Shown: in pieces, positions 16,698-25,056 of the stretch
Position numbering within the stretch: position 1 is the stretch's first letter
Layout: the number at the start of each line of letters is the position of its first letter
NCBI RefSeq assembly: GCF_022808775.1
Contig: NZ_JAKZLA010000004.1
Location: 1 to 64,000 of the forward strand
DNA length: 64,000 nucleotides
From: Geothrix terrae
Lineage (GTDB): Bacteria; Acidobacteriota; Holophagae; Holophagales; Holophagaceae
Reading direction: 5' to 3'
Made by a program: the position numbers and the translations under genes
Notes under the pieces: generated by a model
Databases searched by the model: none
Told to the model about the DNA's origin: nothing
The model's input: the letters and a program-made list of their open reading frames with translations, nothing else

Positions 16698-17570
16698 GTG
16701 CGCTACGACGAGCCCCTCTTCCGCCCGCCCAGCGAAGCGGAGTCGTTCATCCTCCAGGCGACCCTGGGGTGCTCATGGAATGCCTGCACCTACTGCGCCA
16801 TGTACCGGGGGAAGCGGTACCGGGAGCGGCCCCTGGAGGACGTGCTGGCCGACATCGCCGAGGCCGGGGCCCGCTTCGCGGACGACGTGCGGCATGTCTT
16901 CGTGGCCGACGGAGATCCTCTGGCCATGGACACGGACCACTGGGAGCCCATCCTCCGGGGCCTGGCCGTGGCCTTCCCCCGGCTGCGGCGGGTCAGCACC
17001 TACGCCACCGCGCGCAACCTCCTGGAGAAGTCCGCCGGAGAGCTGAGCCGCCTCCGGAAGCTGGGGCTCTCGCTCCTCTACATCGGCCCCGAATCGGGAG
17101 ATGACGAGACCCTCCGGCGCCTCGCCAAGGGGGCCACGGCAGCCGAACATGCCGAAGCGGCCCTGAAGGCCCGTGAGGCCGGGATGGAGCAGTCGTTGAT
17201 GTTCCTGCTTGGCGCGGGCGGACGGGAGCGCAGCGAGGCCCATGCCCGCGCCTCGGGGCGGCTGGCGACGGCCATGGATCCCCGGTTCCTCTCCACGCTG
17301 ACCCTGACGGTGGTCCCCCGCACGCCTTTGGCGGCACTGGAGGACCAGGGGCGCTTCGAACTCCCCGACCTGCGGGGGCTCCTGATGGAACTGCGCTGGT
17401 TCCTGGAGGGTGCCCATCCCGGCAACGCCATCTTCCGGTCCAACCACGCCTCGAACTACCTGCCCGTGGGCGGAAGGCTGCCCCGGGACCGGGAGGCCAT
17501 GCTCGCCCTCCTCGACGCGGCCCTTGAAGGCAAGGTGCCCCTGCGGCCCGAGTGGGCGCGGGGGCTCTAG
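16698..17570 (+). CDS. Radical SAM protein with a CX4CX2C cluster motif
   Basis: The 290-residue enzyme opens with LFRPPSEAESFILQATLGCSWNACTYC-like sequence. The three cluster Cys fall at 25, 30 and 33, spaced CX4CX2C rather than the classic CX3CX2C. This spacing is typical of one COG1032-like group with the GCS-N-CTFC signature. Further radical SAM features are DGDPLAMD, RRVSTYATARNLLEK and LLYIGPESGDD (the SAM-binding strands). A [4Fe-4S] cluster and SAM-derived radical chemistry in the cytoplasm are expected; the substrate is unknown. The GTG start directly follows the stop of the upstream gene. Confidence 0.85.
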   Translation: MRYDEPLFRPPSEAESFILQATLGCSWNACTYCAMYRGKRYRERPLEDVLADIAEAGARFADDVRHVFVADGDPLAMDTDHWEPILRGLAVAFPRLRRVSTYATARNLLEKSAGELSRLRKLGLSLLYIGPESGDDETLRRLAKGATAAEHAEAALKAREAGMEQSLMFLLGAGGRERSEAHARASGRLATAMDPRFLSTLTLTVVPRTPLAALEDQGRFELPDLRGLLMELRWFLEGAHPGNAIFRSNHASNYLPVGGRLPRDREAMLALLDAALEGKVPLRPEWARGL

Positions 17571-17574
17571 GCCC

Positions 17575-17718
17575 TCAGCGTCGCCGGGCGGCGGGACAGC
17601 CGCCGGAGCTGCAGTGGGAACAGGCGTTTCCCGCCTTCAGGTCCTGGTAGGCGCCCCGCAGGAAGTAGAAGGCCGACCAGCTGACGGCGGAGGCGACGAG
17701 GACGATCTGGAGGTTCAT
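17575..17718 (-). CDS. FeoB-associated Cys-rich small membrane protein
   Basis: This 47-residue gene lies 7 bp after feoB on the same strand, with GAGG 5 bases before its ATG. It encodes one N-terminal membrane segment (about 3-21) followed by a cytosolic tail with a CSHCSSGGC cluster and a basic end. This is the pattern of the FeoB-associated Cys-rich membrane protein family, the small partner that replaces FeoC in many bacteria and may bind iron or support FeoB. It completes a feoA-feoB-small-protein operon. Confidence 0.88.
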   Translation of the reverse strand: MNLQIVLVASAVSWSAFYFLRGAYQDLKAGNACSHCSSGGCPAARRR

Positions 17719-17725
17719 GGGCACC

Positions 17726-19897
17726 TCACGCGAAGCCGAGGGCGCGGCCGGCGGCCACGGTGACCCAGGCCAGGCCCCAGCCCAGGACCAGGCCGTAGGC
17801 GATGGTGAAGCCCGCCCAGCCCCAGCTGCCCGCCTCGCGGCGGATCATGGCGACGGTGCCCAGGCAGGGCGTGTAGATGAGCGTGAACACCATGAAGGCC
17901 AGGGCCGTGAGGGGGCTCAGGCCCGAGTTGTCGCGCAGGGACACCTGGAGCGGGCTGAGGCGCTCGCCCGGCTTGGGCTCGTCGCTGGCCTGGTGGATGA
18001 CCGCCATGGTGGAGACCACGATCTCCTTAGCGACGAAGCCGGCGGTGAGGGCGATGACATCCTTCCAGGCCTCGGCGCGCTTGTGGTCCGGATCGAGGAT
18101 GGGCCGGAGGAGGGGGGAGGCCTTCTGGCCCAGCCGCGCGGCCAGGCTCGTGTTCACGATGCGGCTCTCGTGGGCGAGTTGGAGGGCCCTGAGGCGGTCC
18201 TCCTCCTCGGCCCCGGGCAGCTTCAGGGCGGCCACGGCCTGCCGCTGCTCCTGGTACTGGGCCGTCCACTCCTGGTTGGCGATGCCGGGATAGCGCGAGA
18301 GGAACCAGATCAGCGTGGCGCCCGCGAAGATGGTCGTGCCGGCGCGGGTGAGGAAGACCGAGCCCTTCTCCCACATGTGGATGAGCGTGGCCTTCAGGAC
18401 CGGCAGCCGGTAGGGCGGCAGCTCCATCACGAAGGGCGAGCTGGGACCGGCGAACAGCGCGCTGCGCAGGACGCGGCCCATGAGGACGGCCAGGCCCAGG
18501 CCCAGGAAGTGCATGGCGATGATGGCCAGGGCCGCCTTGAAGGGCGTGAAGAAGGTGCCGGCGATGACGATGTAGACCTGGAGGCGCGCGGAGCAGCTCA
18601 CCAGGGGCGTGACGAGGATGGTGATGAGGCGGTCCTGCCGGCTCTCGATGGTGCGGGCGGCCTGGATGGCCGGCACGTTGCAGCCGCTGCCCATGATGAG
18701 GGGGATGAAGCTCTTCCCGTGGAGGCCCATGACATGCATGAGGCGGTCCATGATGAAGGCCGCCCGGGCCATGTAGCCCGTGTCCTCCAGGAAGGCGATG
18801 CAGCCCATGAGGATCATGATCACGGGCACGAAGACGATCACCGCGCTCACGCCGGGGATCACGCCGTCCACCAGGAGGCTGGTCAGCTCGCCGGCGGGCA
18901 GGTGGGCTCCCGCGAAGTCCGACAGCGCCTTGAAGCCCTCGGCGATCCAGTCCTGGGGGATCTTCCCGAGGATGAAGGACACCGAGTACACCAGGGCCAG
19001 GATGCCCACGAAGATGGGGATGCCCAGCCACCGGTGGGTGAGCACCGCGTCGAGCCTGGCGGTGGGGGTGCGGCCCTCGTCCGGCGCCGTGGCCACCTCC
19101 TTCACCAGGCCGTGAGCGAAGCCATAGCGGCGCTCGGCGATCAGCGTCGCGCCATCGGCGCCCAGGTGGGGTTCCAGGAAGGCGAAGCTCTTCGTGAGCT
19201 GCTGGCTGATGGCTTCGCTGGCGTGGCTCTCCGCCACGCGCCGCTTGGCCTCGGCATTGTTCTCCAGCAGCTGCAGGGCCAGCCAGCGGGGCGGCATGGT
19301 CGCCTCGAGCTTCTCATCGCGGCAGATCTCCGTCTCGAGCTTGGCCAGCTCGCCCTCGATGTCGTGGCCATAGTCCACGGTGATGCGGCGGCAGCGGGTG
19401 GACTCTCCGCGGGCCAGGACCGCCAGGAGGGCCTTGAGCTCGGGAATGCCCTGGGCCCGGTTGCCCACAGTGGGGATGACCGGGCCGCCCAGCAGGGTCT
19501 CCAGGGCCGCCACGTCGATGTGGACACCCCGGTTTTCGGCGTCATCCACCATGTTGAGGACGAAGGCCACGGGCTTGCCCAGCTCCAGCAGCTGGGTGCT
19601 GAGGTAGAGGTTGCGCTCCAGGTTGGAGGCGTCCAGCACGTTCAGGACCAGGTCCACCTCCGGGGAGGCCAGAAACTGGGCGGCGACCCGCTCATCCTCG
19701 CTGCGGGCTGCCAGGGAGTAGGTTCCGGGGAGGTCCACCACCTCCAGGGACAGGCCATCCTGCTCGAAAGCACCGCTGCGTCGTTCCACCGTAACGCCGG
19801 GCCAGTTGCCCACGTGGTGGCGGGCCCCGGTGAGGGCGTTGAACAGCGTCGTCTTGCCGCAGTTGGGATTGCCCGCCAGGGCGATGGTGAGGGACAT
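17726..19897 (-). CDS. feoB: Ferrous iron transporter FeoB
   Basis: The 723-residue protein starts with a G-protein domain: G1 GNPNCGKT at 9-16, the switch region HHVGNWPGVTVERR, and G3 DLPGTYSL. A regulatory helical domain follows, then the membrane part with the gate-like repeats GSGCNVPA and PLVSCSARLQVY. The protein is full length and imports Fe(II) across the inner membrane. Its ATG overlaps the feoA stop as TGATG, so the two are translationally coupled. Under iron limitation the operon is normally derepressed by Fur or DtxR-type regulators. A promoter lies before feoA, but no confident operator was seen. Confidence 0.97.
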   Translation of the reverse strand: MSLTIALAGNPNCGKTTLFNALTGARHHVGNWPGVTVERRSGAFEQDGLSLEVVDLPGTYSLAARSEDERVAAQFLASPEVDLVLNVLDASNLERNLYLSTQLLELGKPVAFVLNMVDDAENRGVHIDVAALETLLGGPVIPTVGNRAQGIPELKALLAVLARGESTRCRRITVDYGHDIEGELAKLETEICRDEKLEATMPPRWLALQLLENNAEAKRRVAESHASEAISQQLTKSFAFLEPHLGADGATLIAERRYGFAHGLVKEVATAPDEGRTPTARLDAVLTHRWLGIPIFVGILALVYSVSFILGKIPQDWIAEGFKALSDFAGAHLPAGELTSLLVDGVIPGVSAVIVFVPVIMILMGCIAFLEDTGYMARAAFIMDRLMHVMGLHGKSFIPLIMGSGCNVPAIQAARTIESRQDRLITILVTPLVSCSARLQVYIVIAGTFFTPFKAALAIIAMHFLGLGLAVLMGRVLRSALFAGPSSPFVMELPPYRLPVLKATLIHMWEKGSVFLTRAGTTIFAGATLIWFLSRYPGIANQEWTAQYQEQRQAVAALKLPGAEEEDRLRALQLAHESRIVNTSLAARLGQKASPLLRPILDPDHKRAEAWKDVIALTAGFVAKEIVVSTMAVIHQASDEPKPGERLSPLQVSLRDNSGLSPLTALAFMVFTLIYTPCLGTVAMIRREAGSWGWAGFTIAYGLVLGWGLAWVTVAAGRALGFA

Positions 19898-20142
19898 CAG
19901 GCCACCCGGTGGACGAGGATGCAGGCGCTCTCGTCCCGCCGCAGCGACAAGTGGTAGCCCTTGATCACGAGTTCCATGGGATCCCCCAGGGGGGCCAGCT
20001 TCTCCACCCGCAGGCGCGCGCCCCGGATGAAGCCCATCTCCAGCAGGCGCTGGCGGATCTGACCCTGCGCCTGGACCTGGATCACCTCCCCCTGGTCCCC
20101 CGGTTGGAGGTCGCTCAGCGGGATTGATGGATTCTGAGTCAT
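19897..20142 (-). CDS. feoA: Ferrous iron transport protein FeoA
   Basis: The 81-residue SH3-like protein has the usual PLSDLQPGDQGEVIQV start, LLEMGFIRGARLRVEKLAPLGDP in the centre, and GYHLSLRRDESACILV at the end. It acts on the cytosolic side of FeoB and modulates its GTPase or assembly. It is the first gene of the operon; its stop overlaps the feoB start. GGAG is placed 8 bases before the ATG. Confidence 0.95.
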   Translation of the reverse strand: MTQNPSIPLSDLQPGDQGEVIQVQAQGQIRQRLLEMGFIRGARLRVEKLAPLGDPMELVIKGYHLSLRRDESACILVHRVA

Positions 20143-20172
20143 AATCTCAACTCCAAACCATAGTCTAACTCC

Positions 20173-20201
20173 CCATTAGGGTGCTACAAGGTCCAAGTCA
20201 A
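20173..20201 (-). promoter_or_regulatory. Promoter of the feoAB operon
   Basis: On the minus strand TTGACT (20196-20201) is followed after 17 bases by TAATGG (20173-20178), about 30 bases before feoA. A second possible -10, GACTAT, lies closer to the gene. The same TTGACT-17-TAAT pattern appears before the gene at 62393, which supports it as a host promoter type. Confidence 0.5.
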
Positions 20202-20231
20202 AGGATGTGATCTCCGTCTAAACTGGATCCG

Positions 20232-20804
20232 ATGCCCACAACCAGCCCCCTGACCCTGCCCAACGCACTGACCCTGCTGCGGATCCTGGCCATCCCCTTT
20301 TTCGCCATCGCAGTCTGGTACGGACATCACTGGCAGGCCTTCATCATCTTCGGGGCCGCGGGGCTCACGGACCTGCTGGATGGGCTCATCGCCCGGGTCT
20401 TCGACCAGGGGTCGGACCTGGGCGCCGTGCTGGATCCGGCTGCCGACAAGCTGCTCATGACCACGGCCTTCGTGCTCCTGGCCTGGCGCACCCAGGGCAT
20501 GACCGCCCCCATCCCGGTGTGGGTGGCCATGCTCGCCATCACGCGGGACCTGGTGATCTCCTTCTATGCCTTTGCCTCCGTGGACCGGCTCAGCGACAGC
20601 AAGTTCCACCCCAGCCTCCTGGGCAAGGTGAGCACGGCGGCGCAGCTCGTGGCCGTCTCCCTGGGCCTGCTGTTCAATGCCCTGGGCTACCGGCGCTGGA
20701 TGGACCCCTTCCTGCCGGAGATGTACTGGGTGGTGGCGGCGCTGGTGCTGGCCTCGGGCATCCACTACTTCGTGCGGGCCACCCGGACACCGGCCGCGGG
20801 ATGA
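20232..20804 (+). CDS. pgsA: CDP-alcohol phosphatidyltransferase, PgsA-like
   Basis: The 190-residue inner-membrane enzyme has about five to six hydrophobic segments. The CDP-alcohol phosphotransferase signature is complete: D47, D50-G51, A54-R55, G64, D68 and D72, i.e. the DG-x2-AR-x8-G-x3-D-x3-D pattern. It most likely transfers glycerol-3-phosphate to CDP-diacylglycerol in phosphatidylglycerol synthesis, although other alcohols are possible in this family. Its stop overlaps the ATG of the AI-2E-family gene (ATGA). It starts divergently from feoA. Confidence 0.85.
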   Translation: MPTTSPLTLPNALTLLRILAIPFFAIAVWYGHHWQAFIIFGAAGLTDLLDGLIARVFDQGSDLGAVLDPAADKLLMTTAFVLLAWRTQGMTAPIPVWVAMLAITRDLVISFYAFASVDRLSDSKFHPSLLGKVSTAAQLVAVSLGLLFNALGYRRWMDPFLPEMYWVVAALVLASGIHYFVRATRTPAAG

Positions 20805-21835
20805 CGGAGCGGGGCCGGATACCCCTCCGCTTCGCCCTGGCCGCGACGACCGCCCTGCTGGCCCTCTGGCTGCTGCGGCGGGCCCTGGCCCCCTTCTTCT
20901 TCGCCATGGTCCTGGCCTACCTGCTGGGCCCCCTGGTGGACCGCCTGGCAGGGCGACTGGGCCGGCCCTGGAGCGTGGTGGCGGTGCTCAGCGGCTTCGT
21001 GGTCGCGGTCGCTGGCCTCCTGACGATCCTGGTGCCCTGGCTGGTGGACCAGGGTGAACGCCTCGCCGCTTCCCTGCCGGGCTGGAAGCAGGCCCTGGAG
21101 GCGAGGCTGCTGCCCTGGTTCCAGGCCCACCCGGCCTGGCAGGCCCGCCTGGAGCGCGGCCTGGAGGGTCTGGACCCGGGTCTGCTGCTTCGCGGCCTCC
21201 ACGCCACGGGTGGCGGTCTCCTGGGGTGCTTCCTCGACCTGCTGGCCCTCATCCTCGTGCCTCTGATCCTCTACTACCTGCTCCTGGAGGGCCCCCGGCT
21301 CGTGGCCAGCCTCCGGAGCCTGGCGCCCCCGCGGCACCGGGAGCGCATGGACCGCATGGCCGGAGCCATCCACCAGCGCCTGGGAGGCTACATCCGCGGC
21401 CAGGCCGCCGTGGCCGCCGCCATGGCCCTGCTCCAGGGGCTGGCCTTCACGATCCTCGGCGTGCCCTACGCCTGGCTGCTGGGCCTGGTGGCCGGCGTGT
21501 CCAACGTCGTGCCGTACTCCCCCTACCTGACCGCCCTGCCGCCGGCCCTGGTGCTGGCCTATCTGGACGGGGGGCGCACGGGGCATCTCGTGACCCTGGC
21601 CCTCGTGTTCATCGCCGTGCAGAAAGCCGAGGCCTTCTACTTCACGCCCGTCTGGGTGGGGCGCGCCAGCCGCCTGCATCCCCTGGAGGTGCTGCTGGCC
21701 CTCACGGCCTTCGGCTTCTGGTTCGGCGTGCTGGGACTCATCTTCGCGGTGCCGCTGGCGGTGGTGCTGAAAGTGGCGGCCGAGGAGCTGCTGGCGGACT
21801 ACCGGGCCCATCCCTGGTTCGGCGAGGAAGCCTGA
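20801..21835 (+). CDS. AI-2E family transporter-like membrane protein
   Basis: The 344-residue protein has about seven to eight membrane helices and an extended central soluble segment (about 100-175). The family features are the N-terminal LLRRALAPFFFAMVLAYLLGPLVD, then RLGGYIRGQAAVAAAMALLQGLAFTILGVPYAWLLGL-type sequence, and a C-terminal GVLGLIFAVPLAVVLKV. The family (formerly UPF0118/PerM) includes proteins proposed to export AI-2 and Na+/H+ exchangers; the substrate here is unknown. The start codon overlaps the pgsA stop. Confidence 0.88.
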   Translation: MTERGRIPLRFALAATTALLALWLLRRALAPFFFAMVLAYLLGPLVDRLAGRLGRPWSVVAVLSGFVVAVAGLLTILVPWLVDQGERLAASLPGWKQALEARLLPWFQAHPAWQARLERGLEGLDPGLLLRGLHATGGGLLGCFLDLLALILVPLILYYLLLEGPRLVASLRSLAPPRHRERMDRMAGAIHQRLGGYIRGQAAVAAAMALLQGLAFTILGVPYAWLLGLVAGVSNVVPYSPYLTALPPALVLAYLDGGRTGHLVTLALVFIAVQKAEAFYFTPVWVGRASRLHPLEVLLALTAFGFWFGVLGLIFAVPLAVVLKVAAEELLADYRAHPWFGEEA

Positions 21836-21877
21836 TAGACTGGATCTTCCGCGTCGGGAGACGCCGAAGGAGCCGCC

Positions 21878-22894
21878 ATGAGAAAGCCCGCCCCGAAGGG
21901 GCCCCGCACCGCGCCCGCCACCCGCAAGCCCGCCGCCGCCCGGCCGGCCACAGGCTCGGCCCGGCCAACAGCATCAGCCCGACCAGCTACAGGCTCGGCC
22001 CGGTCATCCTCGGCCTCCCGCCCCTCCTCGATCTCCCGCCCGTCCTCGGGTCCTGCCACCCGCTCGGCTTCTGGCGCTCCCACGCGGCGGCCGGTCATCG
22101 ACAAGACCCGGCCCGCGGCCAAGCAGGCCCCGCGCAAGGCCGCGACGCCCCGCCCCGGCGGAACCTCGCCTCGCCCTCCGCAGGCCGGCCAGGAGCGCCT
22201 CCAGAAGATCCTCGCCGCCGCCGGCATCGACAGCCGCCGGGCCTGCGAGCAGATCATCCTCGACGGCCGCGTGCAGGTGAACGGGAAGACCGTCGCCGAG
22301 CTGGGCGCCCGCGCCGATCCGCGTCGGGACGAGATCACCGTGGACCTGATCCCCATCCACAAAGAGGCCCCGGTCTACATCCTCATGAACAAGCCCAAGG
22401 GCTACGTCACCACCGTCAAGGACGATCAGGGCCGGCCCACCGTGATGGCCCTGCTCAAGGGCGTGCCCGGCCGCCTCTACCCGGTGGGGCGCCTCGACTT
22501 CAACTCCGAGGGCCTGCTGCTCATGACCAACGACGGCGCCCTGGCCCAGGTGCTCATGGGGCCCGAGCACGAGATCCCCAAGGTCTACCTGGTGAAGGTC
22601 CACCGCACCCCGAAGCCCGAGCTGCTGAAGGAATTCGAGGCCGGCTTTCTGCTCAGCGGTCGGCGCCTGAAGCCCTGCCACATCGAGATCGCCGAGAAGG
22701 GCGACAACCCCTGGCTGAAGGTGACCCTCACCGAGGGCAAAAATCAGCAGATCCGCCGCATGTTCGCCGCCGTGGGGCATCCCGTGAGCAAGCTGCGCCG
22801 CGTGCAGTTCGGCCCCCTGTCCGACCCGCTGCTGAAGCCGGGGGCCTGGCGCTTCCTGCACCCCCAGGAGATTGCGGCGATCAAGAGCCTATAG
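21878..22894 (+). CDS. Pseudouridine synthase, RluB/RsuA family
   Basis: The 338-residue protein begins with a disordered tail of about 100 residues rich in Ala, Pro, Arg and Ser with short repeats (ARPATGSAR). An S4 RNA-binding domain follows (about 104-165, ERLQKILAAAGIDSRRACEQ) and then the catalytic domain with VGRLDFNSEGLLLMTNDG; its Asp at about 207 is the nucleophile. A late GKNQQIRRM motif is typical of the RsuA/RluB/RluE/RluF branch, which modifies rRNA. GGAG lies 5 bases before the ATG. The long basic tail is beyond the family norm and may help RNA binding. Confidence 0.9.
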   Translation: MRKPAPKGPRTAPATRKPAAARPATGSARPTASARPATGSARSSSASRPSSISRPSSGPATRSASGAPTRRPVIDKTRPAAKQAPRKAATPRPGGTSPRPPQAGQERLQKILAAAGIDSRRACEQIILDGRVQVNGKTVAELGARADPRRDEITVDLIPIHKEAPVYILMNKPKGYVTTVKDDQGRPTVMALLKGVPGRLYPVGRLDFNSEGLLLMTNDGALAQVLMGPEHEIPKVYLVKVHRTPKPELLKEFEAGFLLSGRRLKPCHIEIAEKGDNPWLKVTLTEGKNQQIRRMFAAVGHPVSKLRRVQFGPLSDPLLKPGAWRFLHPQEIAAIKSL

Positions 22895-22896
22895 AG

Positions 22897-23688
22897 CTAC
22901 AGCAGCGACGAGATCGCCCCGCCATCCACCGCCAGGGTGCTGCCGGTGATGTAGGAGGCTCCGGGTCCCGAGAGGAAGGCCACGGCCTCGCCGAATTCCC
23001 TCGGCTCGCCGTAGCGCCCCACCGGAATGCGGGCCCCCTGCTCCGCCCGGATGTCCTCCATGGTCCGGCCGCTGGCCTTCGCGGCTTCACCGTCCAGGAA
23101 GCGGACGCGGTCCGTGAAGATGCGCCCCGGAGCCACGCAGTTCACGGTGATGCCGTCCTTCGCCACCTGCCCGGCGAGGGTCTTGGCCATGGCGGTCACC
23201 GCGGCCCGCAGCGAGTTGGAGAGCACCAGCGCGGGGATGGGCTGCTTGACGGCGCTGGAGGTGATGAAGAGGATGCGGCCCCAGCCCCGTTCCTTCATGC
23301 CGGGCACCACCGCCCGCGCCAGGCGCACGGCGGGCATGAGGAGGCTGTCGAAGGCCCCCTGCCAGGCGGCGTCGTCGAAGGCCATGAAAGGCCCCGGTTG
23401 CGGCCCGCCCGTGTTGGAGACCAGCACGTCCACGTGGGCGTAGGCGGTCAGGGTGGCTTCCACCAGCCGCTGGACATCCTCGGCGCGGCCCAGGTCCGCC
23501 ACCACCGGCAGGACCGCCCGCCCCGTGGCCCGGCGGATCTCCTCCGCCGCCTTCTCCACCGCCGCCTGTTCCCGGCCGCAGATGGCCAGGTCACAGCCGG
23601 CCCGCGCAAGGGCCTCGGCCGAGGCCCGGCCCAGGCCCTTGCTGGCCGCCGTCACGAGCGCCACCTTGCCTTCCAGTTCCTGCCCCAT
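22897..23688 (-). CDS. SDR family oxidoreductase without the catalytic Tyr-x-x-x-Lys
   Basis: The 263-residue Rossmann-fold protein has TAASKGLGRA at the nucleotide-binding turn, NTGGPQPG and a C-terminal AVDGGAISSLL. At the active site, SSAVKQP is followed by LSNSLRAAV instead of YxxxK, so the usual catalytic Tyr and Lys are absent. This is the known beta-ketoacyl reductase-like SDR subgroup with an imperfect tetrad. The reaction is therefore uncertain. AGGAGG is 6 bases before the ATG at 23688. It ends 3 bp from the end of the convergent pseudouridine synthase gene. Confidence 0.85.
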   Translation of the reverse strand: MGQELEGKVALVTAASKGLGRASAEALARAGCDLAICGREQAAVEKAAEEIRRATGRAVLPVVADLGRAEDVQRLVEATLTAYAHVDVLVSNTGGPQPGPFMAFDDAAWQGAFDSLLMPAVRLARAVVPGMKERGWGRILFITSSAVKQPIPALVLSNSLRAAVTAMAKTLAGQVAKDGITVNCVAPGRIFTDRVRFLDGEAAKASGRTMEDIRAEQGARIPVGRYGEPREFGEAVAFLSGPGASYITGSTLAVDGGAISSLL

Positions 23689-23742
23689 GGGTGCCCTCCT
23701 GCGGGGCATTGTGGCATCCGGAGGCGGGGAGAGGTCAGCGAA

Positions 23743-24195
23743 TCAGGCCAGGTGCAGGCTCCGCACAGCCAGGAGGATCTCCCGCAGGAAAAACACCAGG
23801 GCCGCCACGAAGGCCGCCATGGCCAGGATGAAGAGCAGGGCCACGGGCACGGCCACGCTGGCCTTCAGCACGGCCCCCAGGAACACGGTGGCGATGCTGA
23901 CGCAGACCAGCAGCGCCGCGGTGGTGCCGGAGGTGATGGCCAGGTTGATGAACCGCCTGCGATGCGCCAGGGTGTGCATCTCGTCGTGGATGGCCGGGTG
24001 CCGGCGTTCCGGCGCCTGCTCCAGTAGATCCTTCAGGGCCCGGGCCCGGTCCACGATGCGCGCCAGCCGGGTGGACAGCACCCCGAGGATCGTCCCGATG
24101 GACGTGAGCAGGAAGACCGGCGCCACCGACAGCTGGATGACGTGGGAGATATCGGTGATGGTCTGGGCGGAGACGGGGGGCGCGGGAACGGGCAT
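23743..24195 (-). CDS. DUF2721 family membrane protein
   Basis: The 150-residue protein has an N-terminal segment ISHVIQLSVAPVFLLTSIG, the conserved LSTRLARIVDRARAL block, and two further hydrophobic segments (about 83-105 and 112-140). This fits the DUF2721 family, whose function is not known. The conserved basic/acidic helix after the first membrane segment should face the cytoplasm. It lies 54 bp upstream of the SDR gene on the same strand and may be cotranscribed with it. Confidence 0.8.
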   Translation of the reverse strand: MPVPAPPVSAQTITDISHVIQLSVAPVFLLTSIGTILGVLSTRLARIVDRARALKDLLEQAPERRHPAIHDEMHTLAHRRRFINLAITSGTTAALLVCVSIATVFLGAVLKASVAVPVALLFILAMAAFVAALVFFLREILLAVRSLHLA

Positions 24196-24202
24196 GGCTC
24201 TA

Positions 24203-24288
24203 TAGCTATCAGCTGTCAGCTGTCAGCTGTCAGAAAAAAATGCCGCGCCCCTCTTGAGCCGAAAGCTGAGAGCCGATAGCTGACAGCT
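24203..24288. repeat. Short tandem 7-mers and an imperfect inverted copy between ribA and DUF2721
   Basis: The 7-base unit TCAGCTG occurs about three times in 24209-24233, followed by seven A (24234-24240). An inverted relative, GATAGCTGACAGCT, lies at 24275-24288. The two arms could fold into a long hairpin. For the minus-strand ribA transcript the element lies just downstream of the stop and carries a T7 run, so it may act as a terminator. Confidence 0.55.
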
Positions 24289-24289
24289 C

Positions 24290-24949
24290 CTACAGCGCCT
24301 CTTCCTCGAAATCCAGCATGTGCCCGCTCTTGCGGGCCTTGGTCTTGAGGTAGCGCAGGTTGTGGGGGTTGGAGGCCAGCTGGTGGCGCTCCCGCTCGAC
24401 TTCGATGCCTGCGGATTCCAGGGCCCCGATCTTGCGGGGGTTGTTGGTCAGCAGCTTGACCTTGGTGATGCCGAAGAAGTTGAGCATCTCCACAGCGCAG
24501 TCGTAGGTGCGCAGATCGTCCGGGAAGCCCAGGGAGTGGTTGGCCTCCACCGTGTCGAGGCCCTGCTCCTGGAGGGCGTAGGCCTTGAGCTTGTTCAGGA
24601 GGCCGATGCCGCGGCCCTCCTGGCGGAGGTAGAGCACCATGCCGCCGTGTTCGGCCACGTGGCGGAGCCCCTCCTCCAGCTGCTGGCGGCAGTCGCACCG
24701 GAGGCTGCCCAGCACGTCGCCGGTCCAGCACTCGGAGTGGATGCGCACGGGAATGCGGCGACGGGCGTCGATCTCGCCGGCCACGATGGCCAGGTGCTCC
24801 TTGCCCGTGGCATGCTCCAGGAAGCCGTAGACCGTGAACTTGCCGAAGATGGACGGCACATTGGCCTTGGCGATGAAGGGGACCTTCTCCGCCTGGAGCT
24901 TGCAGAACAGTTCGAGTTTCGGGGCGCTGCTGGGATCTTTGGGCGACAT
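24290..24949 (-). CDS. ribA: GTP cyclohydrolase II
   Basis: The 219-residue enzyme carries out the first step of riboflavin synthesis from GTP. The zinc site is Cys74, Cys85 and Cys87 in ECWTGDVLGSLRCDC, and LRQEGRGIGLLNKLKAY supplies the catalytic and GTP-binding residues. TNNPRKIGAL and a basic end complete the family pattern. It is the stand-alone RibA form, without an N-terminal RibB domain. The start at 24949 was chosen by homology to the family's N-terminal end; no strong ribosome site is visible. The other rib genes are not in the window. Confidence 0.92.
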   Translation of the reverse strand: MSPKDPSSAPKLELFCKLQAEKVPFIAKANVPSIFGKFTVYGFLEHATGKEHLAIVAGEIDARRRIPVRIHSECWTGDVLGSLRCDCRQQLEEGLRHVAEHGGMVLYLRQEGRGIGLLNKLKAYALQEQGLDTVEANHSLGFPDDLRTYDCAVEMLNFFGITKVKLLTNNPRKIGALESAGIEVERERHQLASNPHNLRYLKTKARKSGHMLDFEEEAL

Positions 24950-25056
24950 GGGGGTCCGGGAGAAAGTGCGGCTGATCCATTGGATGCCGCCCGGGAGGAA
25001 AATGAAGTCTGGGGCCTGTACTTTTTCGGGGCAACCGGTTCCCGGCCCGTCCTGCA

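Noticed and set aside
17717-19957. 746-codon plus-strand frame opposite feoB
   Set aside because: It is an antisense shadow; the minus strand encodes complete FeoB with GTPase motifs.
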